Shown here piece by piece: positions 7,146 to 12,709 of a DNA stretch of 24,951 bases; positions within the stretch are counted from its first letter, which is position 1; every line of letters begins with the position of its first letter. The position numbers and the translations under genes are program-made. This DNA is from an uncultured Oscillospiraceae bacterium. GTDB lineage: Bacteria; Bacillota; Clostridia; Oscillospirales; Acutalibacteraceae. The stretch lies in NCBI GenBank assembly GCA_900540535.1, contig UQGM01000035.1:1-24951 (forward strand), read 5' to 3'. The notes beneath the pieces were generated by a model that saw only the letters and a program-made list of their open reading frames with translations, was not told the DNA's origin and ran no database searches.

Positions 7146-7343
7146 ATGGAAAAAATAACATATGCAAATATCGAAGCGGAACGTCTGAAGCATGGACTAA
7201 GCAAAAAAGAACTTTCACAAGCAATCGGGGTAACAAGCCGTTCGTATTACAACTACATACATGGCAAAGTGCCGATTCCATCTAAAGTTCTTCTCAATCT
7301 ATCTAATTTATTTAACAGTTCTATAGATTACTTGCTTAGCTAA
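7146..7343 (+). CDS. Cro-like HTH regulator
   Basis: A 65-residue single-domain XRE-type HTH (KKELSQAIGVTSRSYYNYIHG at about 19-39), ending IDYLLS as in many Cro/XRE proteins. AAAGGAGG lies 8 nt before ATG 7146. It is the first gene of the rightward operon and divergent from the repressor, so it likely opposes the repressor by binding the same CTCAnnnTGAG sites. Confidence 0.85.
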   Translation: MEKITYANIEAERLKHGLSKKELSQAIGVTSRSYYNYIHGKVPIPSKVLLNLSNLFNSSIDYLLS

Positions 7344-7374
7344 AGTGACTAATCACACAGAAAGGAGCGGGAAT

Positions 7375-7608
7375 ATGAAAAAAGAAAAAGAAATCCTCCG
7401 CAAGCAGTTAGGGCTGCTGGCAGAGGAAGCAGAGAATGGCTGCACCGATGAAATGGCAGTCAGTCACGTAACGGATTCAATGTGCAAAATATACAGAGAA
7501 TTAAATACCCTGACTAAATCCGTGATATCTTGGGCGCTTTTCCTTGCAGTGTTCGCTAATCTTCTTGTATGTTTCGTCATACAAGTCAAGAAGCTTTTCA
7601 GGAGTTAA
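7375..7608 (+). CDS. Small phage early protein with hydrophobic C-terminal tail
   Basis: 77 residues from ATG 7375, which has GAAAGGAGCGG upstream. The N-terminal about 46 residues are helical and charged (EILRKQLGLLAEEAENG, MCKIYREL), resembling short phage early proteins of about 50 residues with no known role. The last about 30 residues form a hydrophobic segment (about 49-71), and this stretch is encoded antisense to the 3' end of the minus-strand gene at 7501-7695. The tail may therefore be a late extension caused by loss of an earlier stop codon. Confidence 0.55.
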   Translation: MKKEKEILRKQLGLLAEEAENGCTDEMAVSHVTDSMCKIYRELNTLTKSVISWALFLAVFANLLVCFVIQVKKLFRS

Positions 7609-7695
7609 TGACGATAAATCCTGATTTTCCAGATATAACATTGTAAGAGCTTCTAACTTTGTTGCAGGAAAAGTTGAAAGTCTAATATCAGACAT
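7501..7695 (-). CDS. Small counter-transcribed phage protein (64 aa)
   Basis: 64 residues starting MSDIRLSTFPATKLEAL, with LENQDLSSLTPEKLLDLYDE in the middle and a basic C-terminus. I recall similar short proteins in Firmicutes prophages, without a known function. The ATG at 7695 is preceded by AAAGGAGGT, and a consensus promoter lies 25 bp upstream. It is the only gene in this part of the element read leftward, so it can be expressed while the early operon is repressed. Its 3' end overlaps the convergent gene at 7375-7608 by 108 bp. Strong initiation signals make it more credible than an antisense shadow. Confidence 0.7.
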   Translation of the reverse strand: MSDIRLSTFPATKLEALTMLYLENQDLSSLTPEKLLDLYDETYKKISEHCKEKRPRYHGFSQGI

Positions 7696-7719
7696 TGTCT
7701 TCACCTCCTTTCGGGGGTG

Positions 7720-7748
7720 ATTATAGCACAATGTTTAATCAATATCAA
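7720..7748 (-). promoter_or_regulatory. Promoter of the counter-transcribed small gene
   Basis: On the minus strand TTGATA (7748-7743), a 17-bp spacer and an extended -10 TGCTATAAT (core 7725-7720). It is among the best promoter matches in the element and gives a short leader of about 17 nt. Confidence 0.65.
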
Positions 7749-7764
7749 AGAAAGGAGCGGAAAC

Positions 7765-8166
7765 ATGAGTTTTGCAGAAAGATTAAAAGAAGCTATGACA
7801 GAACAACACATTACGCAATCCGAGCTGGCAAGCAAGATCGGTAAAGGAGCTCCGTCGGTAAGTCAATACCTTTCAGGCAAATCAACTCCGAGAGCGGGAG
7901 TACAGCAGCTTATAGCAGACACTCTCGGATGCACAGTTGAGTGGCTTAACAGCGACGGCGACAAGGAAGAGGAACTCACAGAAGAAACCGTTTCACCGTA
8001 TTCGGTAAGTATAGCTGAAGCGGCAAGGAGAATGGGAAAATCACAACAGTTTGTGCGGGTAGCCCTGCAAAGTGGAGTGGCACCTTTTGGCTTCGCTGTC
8101 AAAAATAAGTCAACATATTCATATCACATCAGCCGCAAAAAGTTTGAAGAATATTTAGGTACATAA
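7765..8166 (+). CDS. Two-domain DNA-binding early regulator (XRE HTH + excisionase/MerR-like HTH)
   Basis: 133 residues. Residues 1-60 form an XRE helix-turn-helix (TQSELASKIGKGAPSVSQYL). After an acidic linker (DGDKEEELTEE) a second HTH-like segment (about 77-130: SIAEAARRMGKSQQFVRVAL, then GFAVKNKSTYSYHISRKKFE) resembles excisionase/MerR-type winged helices. Start at ATG 7765 with AAAGGAGCGG upstream; a farther in-frame ATG (7717) has no ribosome site. A role as early regulator or directionality factor is likely but unproven. No other excisionase is visible in the element. Confidence 0.75.
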   Translation: MSFAERLKEAMTEQHITQSELASKIGKGAPSVSQYLSGKSTPRAGVQQLIADTLGCTVEWLNSDGDKEEELTEETVSPYSVSIAEAARRMGKSQQFVRVALQSGVAPFGFAVKNKSTYSYHISRKKFEEYLGT

Positions 8167-8200
8167 GCTTTTGCAATCAATTACAAAGGAGAAAAGAAAA

Positions 8201-8323
8201 ATGATAGAAACTTCTATGCTGATAATGGCGTTCTATGCGCTCTACAAGCTTGTAATCATAATCGGAGAAGCAGCTGCTCTTCTCCTGCTGCTTGCATTTG
8301 CAGTGTACATAGGAACGAGGTGA
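8201..8323 (+). CDS. Small membrane protein (40 aa)
   Basis: 40 residues, almost entirely one hydrophobic helix (VIIIGEAAALLLLLAFAVYI) with a Gly-Thr-Arg end. AAAGGAG lies 9 nt before ATG 8201, and the next gene starts 4 nt after its stop. Function unknown. The good ribosome site and tight packing support a real gene. Confidence 0.6.
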   Translation: MIETSMLIMAFYALYKLVIIIGEAAALLLLLAFAVYIGTR

Positions 8324-8327
8324 CACC

Positions 8328-8663
8328 ATGTCAAGTAAAACGTACGGTTCTATGGACGGTTTCGGGTTCAAAGTTATAGCTACAGGAGAATTTATTGACC
8401 AAGGCTATCTCATCACCGTTCATTCAATCAGATTAAGTCCTGAAGCTCTTAACGCTTGGTACACGAGTAAAGTGAAAGGAGCTCCGGCTTTTCACGAATC
8501 TCGTGAAGCATGGGAAGCGTACAAAGCAGAGAAAGAGCGGTTACGCAGGGAATGGGAAGAAAGAATAGCTAAGCTTATCGGCTATGAAAGCGGCGGAGAC
8601 AGCAGTTTTTGTATCGCTCAGAGCGTAAGTGAGATATTCACAATTGTAATAATGGAGAGGTGA
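8328..8663 (+). CDS. Hypothetical phage early protein (111 aa)
   Basis: A 111-residue soluble protein with an N-terminal beta-rich part (about 1-50) and a charged helix (about 60-85; EAYKAEKERLRREWEERI) that could form a coiled coil. GAGGTGA lies 5 nt before ATG 8328, overlapping the previous stop. I recognise no family. It is part of the tightly packed early operon. Confidence 0.65.
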   Translation: MSSKTYGSMDGFGFKVIATGEFIDQGYLITVHSIRLSPEALNAWYTSKVKGAPAFHESREAWEAYKAEKERLRREWEERIAKLIGYESGGDSSFCIAQSVSEIFTIVIMER

Positions 8664-8667
8664 GAAA

Positions 8668-9015
8668 ATGAAACTCAGAATATACCAGATTAACGGCAGA
8701 CGTGCTCCGTTTGCCATGTATATGGGATGCAGCCGAATGAATGGAAGCATAGACCCCGAAAACTATGATTTGGTTTTTGAGGGAGAACTAAAAAACCGCA
8801 GAACCCTTGAAGGCGTGTTCCGTCACTTTACCGACCGTAAAAACCCAAGACCGAGAGGAATGCACAGTCTGTCCGTCAGTGATGTCGTGGAACTTATAGA
8901 GCCCTGCGGAAAGACTTCTGCCGGCTTCTACTTCTGCGACACCCGAGGCTTCAAGCGTATTGACTTTGATGCATCACTTACCGTAAGGAGGAATAACTGT
9001 GTTGTCGGCGATTGA
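8668..9015 (+). CDS. YodL-like domain protein
   Basis: 115 residues. The segments YDLVFEGEL, HSLSVSDVVEL and FYFCDTRGFKRID match what I know of the YodL-like domain, a small domain frequent in conjugative elements and phages of Firmicutes and often attached to large mobile-element proteins. Here it stands alone. GGAGAGGTGAG precedes ATG 8668. The biochemical role is unknown; links to antirestriction or DNA-processing proteins come from gene neighbourhoods only. Confidence 0.6.
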   Translation: MKLRIYQINGRRAPFAMYMGCSRMNGSIDPENYDLVFEGELKNRRTLEGVFRHFTDRKNPRPRGMHSLSVSDVVELIEPCGKTSAGFYFCDTRGFKRIDFDASLTVRRNNCVVGD

Positions 9016-9148
9016 AACAATAATTCCTATTGTTGTAGGCGTTGGTGGTGGTGCGCTGCTCATTCTCGGCATCATCTACGAAGATGTGCTTATTGCATTC
9101 GAGGACGGCTTAAAGGAGCACATCAAAAAGAAGGTGAAGAAATGGTAA
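8999..9148 (+). CDS. Small membrane protein (49 aa), GTG start
   Basis: 49 residues with a glycine-rich membrane span (about 5-27; IIPIVVGVGGGALLILGIIY) and a basic amphipathic tail ending KKKVKKW. AAGGAGG is positioned 7 nt before GTG 8999. It overlaps the end of the YodL-like gene (17 bp) and the start of the next gene (7 bp), typical of a translationally coupled operon. Function unknown. It resembles the 40-residue membrane protein upstream in size and layout but not in sequence. Confidence 0.55.
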   Translation: MLSAIETIIPIVVGVGGGALLILGIIYEDVLIAFEDGLKEHIKKKVKKW

Positions 9149-9363
9149 CGCAAGGCAAAGAGCCTGTTCAGCGTCATCTGCTTTATCATTGCAGAGAAAT
9201 GAGCTTATCCTCTGTTCCCGGTGGATATATCGTGGCCATAGAAGGGGAGCGTGAACGCTTCTTTACGGACGCCCTCGAAGCCTGGACAAACTTCATTGAA
9301 ACACTGGACACAAGAGTCCGCAGAAGAATAAAAGAATATCTCAAAAAGGAGGAGCAGACGTGA
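9142..9363 (+). CDS. Hypothetical phage early protein (73 aa)
   Basis: 73 residues: a basic N-terminus, a beta-rich middle (GGYIVAIEGERERFFTDA) and a charged C-terminal helix ending KKEEQT. GAAGGTGA precedes ATG 9142, which overlaps the previous stop. The phrase IEGERERFFTDALEAWTNFI suggests a small soluble fold. No family recognised. Confidence 0.6.
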   Translation: MVTQGKEPVQRHLLYHCREMSLSSVPGGYIVAIEGERERFFTDALEAWTNFIETLDTRVRRRIKEYLKKEEQT

Positions 9364-9584
9364 GCATGACATCCGAAGATCTGAAAAACGCTCTTCGCAG
9401 CGGCACAAAGGTTACATATAGAAACTATTTTAACCAAAAATTTCACGGCACAGTAGATGCTGTTGTTTATCGTTGCGATAAAGGAAAGATAACGGTTTCT
9501 GCCGAGATCAAGGACCTTAAAGCTCCGTATTCCATAATAGTAGCAAAACCCGAAAGATTATCTTTGATGAGTGAAAACACATGA
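9360..9584 (+). CDS. Hypothetical small beta-rich phage protein (74 aa)
   Basis: 74 residues with a barrel-like pattern (TKVTYRNYFNQKFHGTVDAV, KGKITVSAEIKDL). GTG 9360 follows GGAGGA by 6 nt and overlaps the preceding TGA in a GTGA arrangement; an ATG 6 nt later is the alternative. It ends the first part of the early operon, before a structured noncoding segment. Function unknown. Confidence 0.6.
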   Translation: MSMTSEDLKNALRSGTKVTYRNYFNQKFHGTVDAVVYRCDKGKITVSAEIKDLKAPYSIIVAKPERLSLMSENT

Positions 9585-9600
9585 AAAACAGCATAAAAAA

Positions 9601-9685
9601 TGAGCCTGCACGGCGGCAACCGAACAGGCTCAAAGGGGCTACTCGTATCATCATTACTACATTATTATTTTACACGAGTAGCCCC
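9601..9685. repeat. Two adjacent inverted repeats, including a perfect 12-bp pair, upstream of the recombination/replication genes
   Basis: Repeat 1: TGAGCCTG (9601-9608) with CAGGCTCA (9625-9632). Repeat 2: GGGGCTACTCGT (9635-9646) with ACGAGTAGCCCC (9674-9685), perfect over 12 bp around a 27-nt AT-rich spacer. No U-tract follows either arm, so they are not ordinary terminators. They fill the gap 9585-9713, the longest noncoding gap in the rightward operon. They could act as an RNA processing or antitermination element, a protein site, or a replication structure. Confidence 0.6.
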
Positions 9686-9713
9686 TATAAGTCAATACTT
9701 AAGGAGGTTTACC

Positions 9714-10205
9714 ATGCAATTTCGAAATCTTAACGAAAGTGAAATAGAAGTACGTATAGCACAAATTAAAGAAGGGAAAGGTGCATCGTTGCTGCTCTAT
9801 AAAGATGCACGATGCGACATGAATATTCTCGATGAGACCGTCGGCAGCGAAAACTGGCAGCGTGAGCACTATGAGTGTAAAGGCAATCTCTTTTGCCGTG
9901 TCGGTATTAAATGCGATGGCGAATGGATATGGAAATCAGACTGCGGCACAGAGAGTAATACGGAAGCTCAGAAGGGAGAAGCTTCCGACAGCTTCAAAAG
10001 AGCCTGTTTTAATTGGGGGATAGGCAGGGAACTCTATACAGCGCCGTTTATTTTTATAGGCTTGGAATGCGTTAATTTGTACGGAAAGAAGACTTTTGAC
10101 AAGTTTGCCGTTGAAAAAATACGAATTGAAAATAAACGTATAACAGGGCTTTCAATAAGAAACGTAACACTCAATAAGCGTGTGTTTGTTTGGACGTCAA
10201 AATGA
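9714..10205 (+). CDS. Rad52-type single-strand annealing protein (phage recombinase)
   Basis: 163 residues. The segment GEASDSFKRACFNWGIGREL (about 88-107) followed by YTAPFIFIGLE is the hallmark of the Rad52/Rad22 family of phage annealing proteins; the preceding region (DVNI-like DMNILDETVGSENWQREH) also fits. These proteins anneal complementary single strands during phage recombination and replication. AAGGAGG lies before ATG 9714; the longer frame upstream lacks a ribosome site and crosses the inverted repeats. The SSB gene follows after 17 nt, the usual partner. I saw no exonuclease gene nearby. Confidence 0.88.
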   Translation: MQFRNLNESEIEVRIAQIKEGKGASLLLYKDARCDMNILDETVGSENWQREHYECKGNLFCRVGIKCDGEWIWKSDCGTESNTEAQKGEASDSFKRACFNWGIGRELYTAPFIFIGLECVNLYGKKTFDKFAVEKIRIENKRITGLSIRNVTLNKRVFVWTSK

Positions 10206-10222
10206 TTTCAGGAGGTAATAAA

Positions 10223-10672
10223 ATGCTTAATTGTGCAGTTATCATAGGAAGAATTACAGCAAATCCAGAGCTTCGTACAACGCCTAACGGGGTTTCAGTA
10301 ACAAGTTTTACCGTTGCAGTTGAGAGAAGCTATCAGAAAGCCGGTGAGGAAAGGCAGACAGATTTTATAAACGTCGTTGCATGGAGAGGTACTGCTGAAT
10401 TTGTTTCCGCTTATTTCCGCAAGGGCTCAATGATTGCGGTGCAGGGTTCAATCCAGACCCGCAGCTATGAGGACAAAAACGGAAACAAGAGAACAGCATT
10501 CGAAATTGTTGCGGATAACGTGAGCTTCTGCGGCTCAAAAAGCGAAGAGAGAAGCGGCGGAGCTAAACCCACAAGGCAGGCTGCACCCGCAGCGCCTGCA
10601 CCGTCTTTTTCAACGGGCAGCGCAGGAGATTTCGACGATTTAAGTTCGGACGAAGAACTACTCCCGTTTTAA
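10223..10672 (+). CDS. ssb: Single-stranded DNA-binding protein
   Basis: 149 residues. An OB fold (about 1-108) starts LNCAVIIGRITANPELRTTP and includes FINVVAWRGTAEFVSAYFRK and GSIQTRSYEDKNG. A disordered Ala/Pro/Ser/Gly linker follows, and an acidic tip ends DEELLPF, a variant of the usual DDDIPF motif that recruits replication and repair partners. GGAGG before ATG 10223. It sits between the annealing protein and the replication initiator, as in many temperate phages, and is phage-encoded rather than the chromosomal copy. Confidence 0.95.
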   Translation: MLNCAVIIGRITANPELRTTPNGVSVTSFTVAVERSYQKAGEERQTDFINVVAWRGTAEFVSAYFRKGSMIAVQGSIQTRSYEDKNGNKRTAFEIVADNVSFCGSKSEERSGGAKPTRQAAPAAPAPSFSTGSAGDFDDLSSDEELLPF

Positions 10673-10684
10673 GGAGGCGGTCAA

Positions 10685-11380
10685 ATGAGCAGAGGAGGCT
10701 ATGTTAAAGTCAGCCGCAAAATGCTTGAATCCGACCTTATTCATGAACCTGTAACTTTTACGGTATTTATGTATTTATTGCTTTCAGCCAATTACCGGGA
10801 AGGAGAATATAACGGACAGCAGATACACAGAGGAGAGTCTGTTGTCAGTTACCCGAGGATTGCATGTGCAACCGGTGTTACAGAACGTCAGGCGAGGACG
10901 GCACTTTCGAAGCTTGTTAAGTCAGGCAGAGTGTCAGTCAGAAGATACCCGAAATTCAGCGTGGTTGCGTTGTTAAATTACGATAAATACCAAAGTGTGT
11001 CAGGCAGAAAGTCAGGAGAATGTCAGGCAAATGTCAGGCAGGAAGTCACTCAAATGTCACCATCAAAAGAAATAAAGAATATTAATAATATAAATAATTA
11101 TAGTAGTTGTTGTAGTAATTATATAGAAGAATTTGTGGAAAGTTCGGACGGCGACGACAACGACGATGAAAGAGAAGATACAAAGCTTTATTGCTTCGGT
11201 AAAAGCCAAAAAGTCATGCTCTCCGAACCTCAGGTAGAAAAGCTTCTGGAAGTGCTCAGCCTTGATGAATTCAATTTTTATCTCGATAAGCTGGGCAGAT
11301 TCATAACAGAAAAAAACGCCTCGGTTAAAAACCATTATGAGACTATTCTCAAATGGGTCAGAGAAGATAGGGCGGTGTAA
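10685..11380 (+). CDS. Phage replication initiator (DnaD/replisome-organizer-like)
   Basis: 231 residues. The N-terminal winged-helix part (about 1-100) contains YVKVSRKMLESDL and a DNA-binding helix near TGVTERQARTALSKLVKSGR. The linker (about 105-165) is low complexity with an Asn/Ser-rich then acidic stretch (DGDDNDDERED). The C-terminal part ends NHYETILKWVREDRAV, as in phage replication proteins that load a helicase. Its DNA also carries a probable origin: repeated GTCAGGCA boxes at 10921-11063, then an AT-rich tract. GGAGG precedes ATG 10685. No separate helicase loader is visible. Confidence 0.82.
   Translation: MSRGGYVKVSRKMLESDLIHEPVTFTVFMYLLLSANYREGEYNGQQIHRGESVVSYPRIACATGVTERQARTALSKLVKSGRVSVRRYPKFSVVALLNYDKYQSVSGRKSGECQANVRQEVTQMSPSKEIKNINNINNYSSCCSNYIEEFVESSDGDDNDDEREDTKLYCFGKSQKVMLSEPQVEKLLEVLSLDEFNFYLDKLGRFITEKNASVKNHYETILKWVREDRAV
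10921..11063. repeat. Iteron array inside the initiator gene (candidate phage origin)
   Basis: Boxes related to GTCAGGCA begin at 10921 and 10933 and again at 10999, 11011, 11022, 11033, 11045 and 11056. The spacing is 11-12 bp throughout each group, about one helical turn, so a protein would meet them on one face. Four are exact (10921, 10999, 11022, 11033); the others differ by one to three bases, mostly in the last four positions. An AT-rich tract (about 11067-11130) follows, a candidate unwinding element. Layout resembles phage origins lying in initiator genes such as lambda O. Confidence 0.65.
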
Positions 11381-11409
11381 AAGGGGCGCAAAGATAGGAG
11401 TCTTATTTC

Positions 11410-12267
11410 GTGAACGAAAGTTACATAAATTTTTTAAAAAGCAAAATTGAGGTTGCGCCTGTATCAGGGTTCGACATTGAAGCGGATGAAGTAAATCCCG
11501 CTCTTAAATCTCATCAAAGGGACGCTGTTATATGGGCGATAAAAGGAGGCCGCAGAGCACTGTTTGAAAGCTTCGGCCTTGGAAAGACAGCTCAGCAGCT
11601 GGAATATTGCCGGATTGTTACTGAACACGAAGGCGGTAAAGCACTTATTGTGTGTCCTTTAGGTGTTAAACAAGAATTTAAGCATGATGCAGTAAATCTT
11701 CTTGGGTGGGATGCGGCGCCGGAATATGTCACCAATATGGAGGAAGCTAAAAACGCACAAACGTCAATAGTGATTACAAATTATGAGCGGGTCCGTGACG
11801 GTGATATAGATCCTAAGGAGTTTGTAGCAACTTCCCTTGATGAAGCGTCAGTTCTCCGTTCATTCGGCAGCAAGACATACCAAACTTTTCTCGATAAATT
11901 CAAGGGAGTTAAATATAAGCTTGTTTCAACGGCCACGCCTTCACCGAATAAATATAAAGAGCTTATTCACTATGCAGGTTATCTTGAGAAAAATATAGGT
12001 TTAACCTGGGATATCGGTCACTGTGAGGCGGCGGGAAATATTGATGAAAAGTTTATGCTGAAGAATACAGAAAATCTTTATCATATGCACGTTCACGACG
12101 CTTTTGAGAAAAAAGACCATTTGCCTTTGGGTAAAGGCAGAGTAAATCTGCATGAAAGACTGAAAACTGCCGAAAAAGCAGGATGCCGATGTGTAGTGGA
12201 GGTTAAAACCTCTGATGCACTTTGTGATTCAGTTCATTGGCTCAAAGAAAATAAATATATGAAATGA
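11410..12267 (+). CDS. Chimeric ORF: truncated SNF2-like phage helicase fused to the C-terminal part of the host isomerase
   Basis: 285 codons from GTG 11410 (AGGAG 9 nt upstream). Residues 1-192 are the first lobe of an SNF2-type phage helicase: SHQRDAV, a Walker A-like ESFGLGKT (53-60), VITNYE, the DEAx motif LDEAS (143-147), and TATPSPNKYKELIHYAGYL (174-192), where members of the family normally continue into a second lobe. From about residue 193 (11986) the sequence switches to the missing end of the isomerase: GLTWDIGH, LYHMHVHDAF, DHLPLGKG and VVEVKTS. The fusion is in frame. Neither half is complete, so activity is unlikely. The next host gene follows 9 nt after the stop. Confidence 0.85.
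   Translation: MNESYINFLKSKIEVAPVSGFDIEADEVNPALKSHQRDAVIWAIKGGRRALFESFGLGKTAQQLEYCRIVTEHEGGKALIVCPLGVKQEFKHDAVNLLGWDAAPEYVTNMEEAKNAQTSIVITNYERVRDGDIDPKEFVATSLDEASVLRSFGSKTYQTFLDKFKGVKYKLVSTATPSPNKYKELIHYAGYLEKNIGLTWDIGHCEAAGNIDEKFMLKNTENLYHMHVHDAFEKKDHLPLGKGRVNLHERLKTAEKAGCRCVVEVKTSDALCDSVHWLKENKYMK
11983..11989. other. Right junction: helicase to host isomerase
   Basis: Helicase-like sequence is recognisable through Leu192 (CTT 11983-11985) and isomerase sequence from Glu193/Lys194 on. GAGA (11986-11989) matches the left junction (4088-4091). Joining them gives the expected 19-residue spacing from AIE to DIGH. This is either attR, the scar of a deletion, or an assembly join. Confidence 0.45.
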
Positions 12268-12276
12268 GGGAAAATT

Positions 12277-12621
12277 ATGGCAAAGTATGAAGTCACATTA
12301 AAGGGAACATGTCAGGAGGTTCTGTCGGTAGTTGAGGATGCCGTCAGCAACAGTATTTCCGCTACCTGTGAGGATTCCAGCGATTACTGTGTTGGCGATG
12401 TTAAATGTGCAGTAAGAGTTTACGAGCGTTACAGCTGGAGTGGCAGTAACCGTGTAAGCCTTAACGTGACAGTCCTCGAGCATGATGGCGAAGTGTTTTT
12501 GACAGCCATAACTTCCGGTGGCAGTCAGGCGATGTTTTTCAAAATGAATACAATTGGTGAAGAAGTATTCCTTGGTGAAATTTCTGCGGCTATTGAAAAT
12601 TATATGTCTGGCAAAGACTGA
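12277..12621 (+). CDS. DUF6054-like small protein
   Basis: 114 residues, beta-rich and soluble. CAVRVYERYSWSGSNRVSLN and AITSGGSQAMFFKMNT are the segments I associate with DUF6054, a family in Clostridia with no known function. GAGGGAAAA precedes ATG 12277. It follows the isomerase end by 9 nt, so before insertion of the element it was probably the last gene of the fucosidase-isomerase operon; it may now depend on read-through from the phage early operon. Confidence 0.7.
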   Translation: MAKYEVTLKGTCQEVLSVVEDAVSNSISATCEDSSDYCVGDVKCAVRVYERYSWSGSNRVSLNVTVLEHDGEVFLTAITSGGSQAMFFKMNTIGEEVFLGEISAAIENYMSGKD

Positions 12622-12668
12622 TAATAAAAGTTGGTATAGAATCTTTTACAAATATTCATAGAAAAAAT

Positions 12669-12709
12669 AAACCGGTATGGTCTATTGCCATACCGGTTTG
12701 TGTGTTTTT
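12669..12709. terminator. Bidirectional intrinsic terminator between convergent genes
   Basis: A perfect 12-bp stem AAACCGGTATGG (12669-12680) / CCATACCGGTTT (12688-12699) with a 7-nt loop. A GTGTGTTTTT tract follows on the plus strand, and the complement of GAAAAAAT gives a U-rich tract on the minus strand. It would end both the DUF6054-like gene and the MATE gene. Confidence 0.85.

Larger units (their letters stand above)
4091..11985. mobile_element. Reduced prophage / phage-like integrative element, about 7.9 kb
   Basis: It is bounded by the two parts of one host gene. It contains integrase, CI-type repressor, Cro-like protein, early small ORFs, Rad52-type annealing protein, SSB, replication initiator with a likely origin, and a truncated SNF2-like helicase, in the usual order of Firmicutes temperate phages. 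Terminase, portal, capsid, tail and lysis genes are absent. The right border falls inside the helicase. This fits a prophage that lost its right arm, or a satellite-like element; a misassembly joining helicase to host gene is also possible. Left and right limits are uncertain by a few codons. Confidence 0.8.

Noticed and set aside
9600..9713. An extended start for the Rad52-type gene at 9600
   Set aside because: It would translate through both inverted repeats and has no ribosome site; AAGGAGG is placed for ATG 9714.
11063..11335. A minus-strand frame opposite the initiator gene
   Set aside because: Its sequence is the reverse of the AT-rich linker (Ile/Thr runs), with no ribosome site; a shadow of the real gene.
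4077..11966. AGCTTAT shared at 4077-4083 and 11960-11966 as the att core
   Set aside because: It is longer than GAGA and keeps frame, but would place HYAGYL in the host isomerase. Those residues fit the SNF2-like phage helicase (PSPNxYxELIHYAG), and the resulting isomerase would be about five residues too long at this spot.
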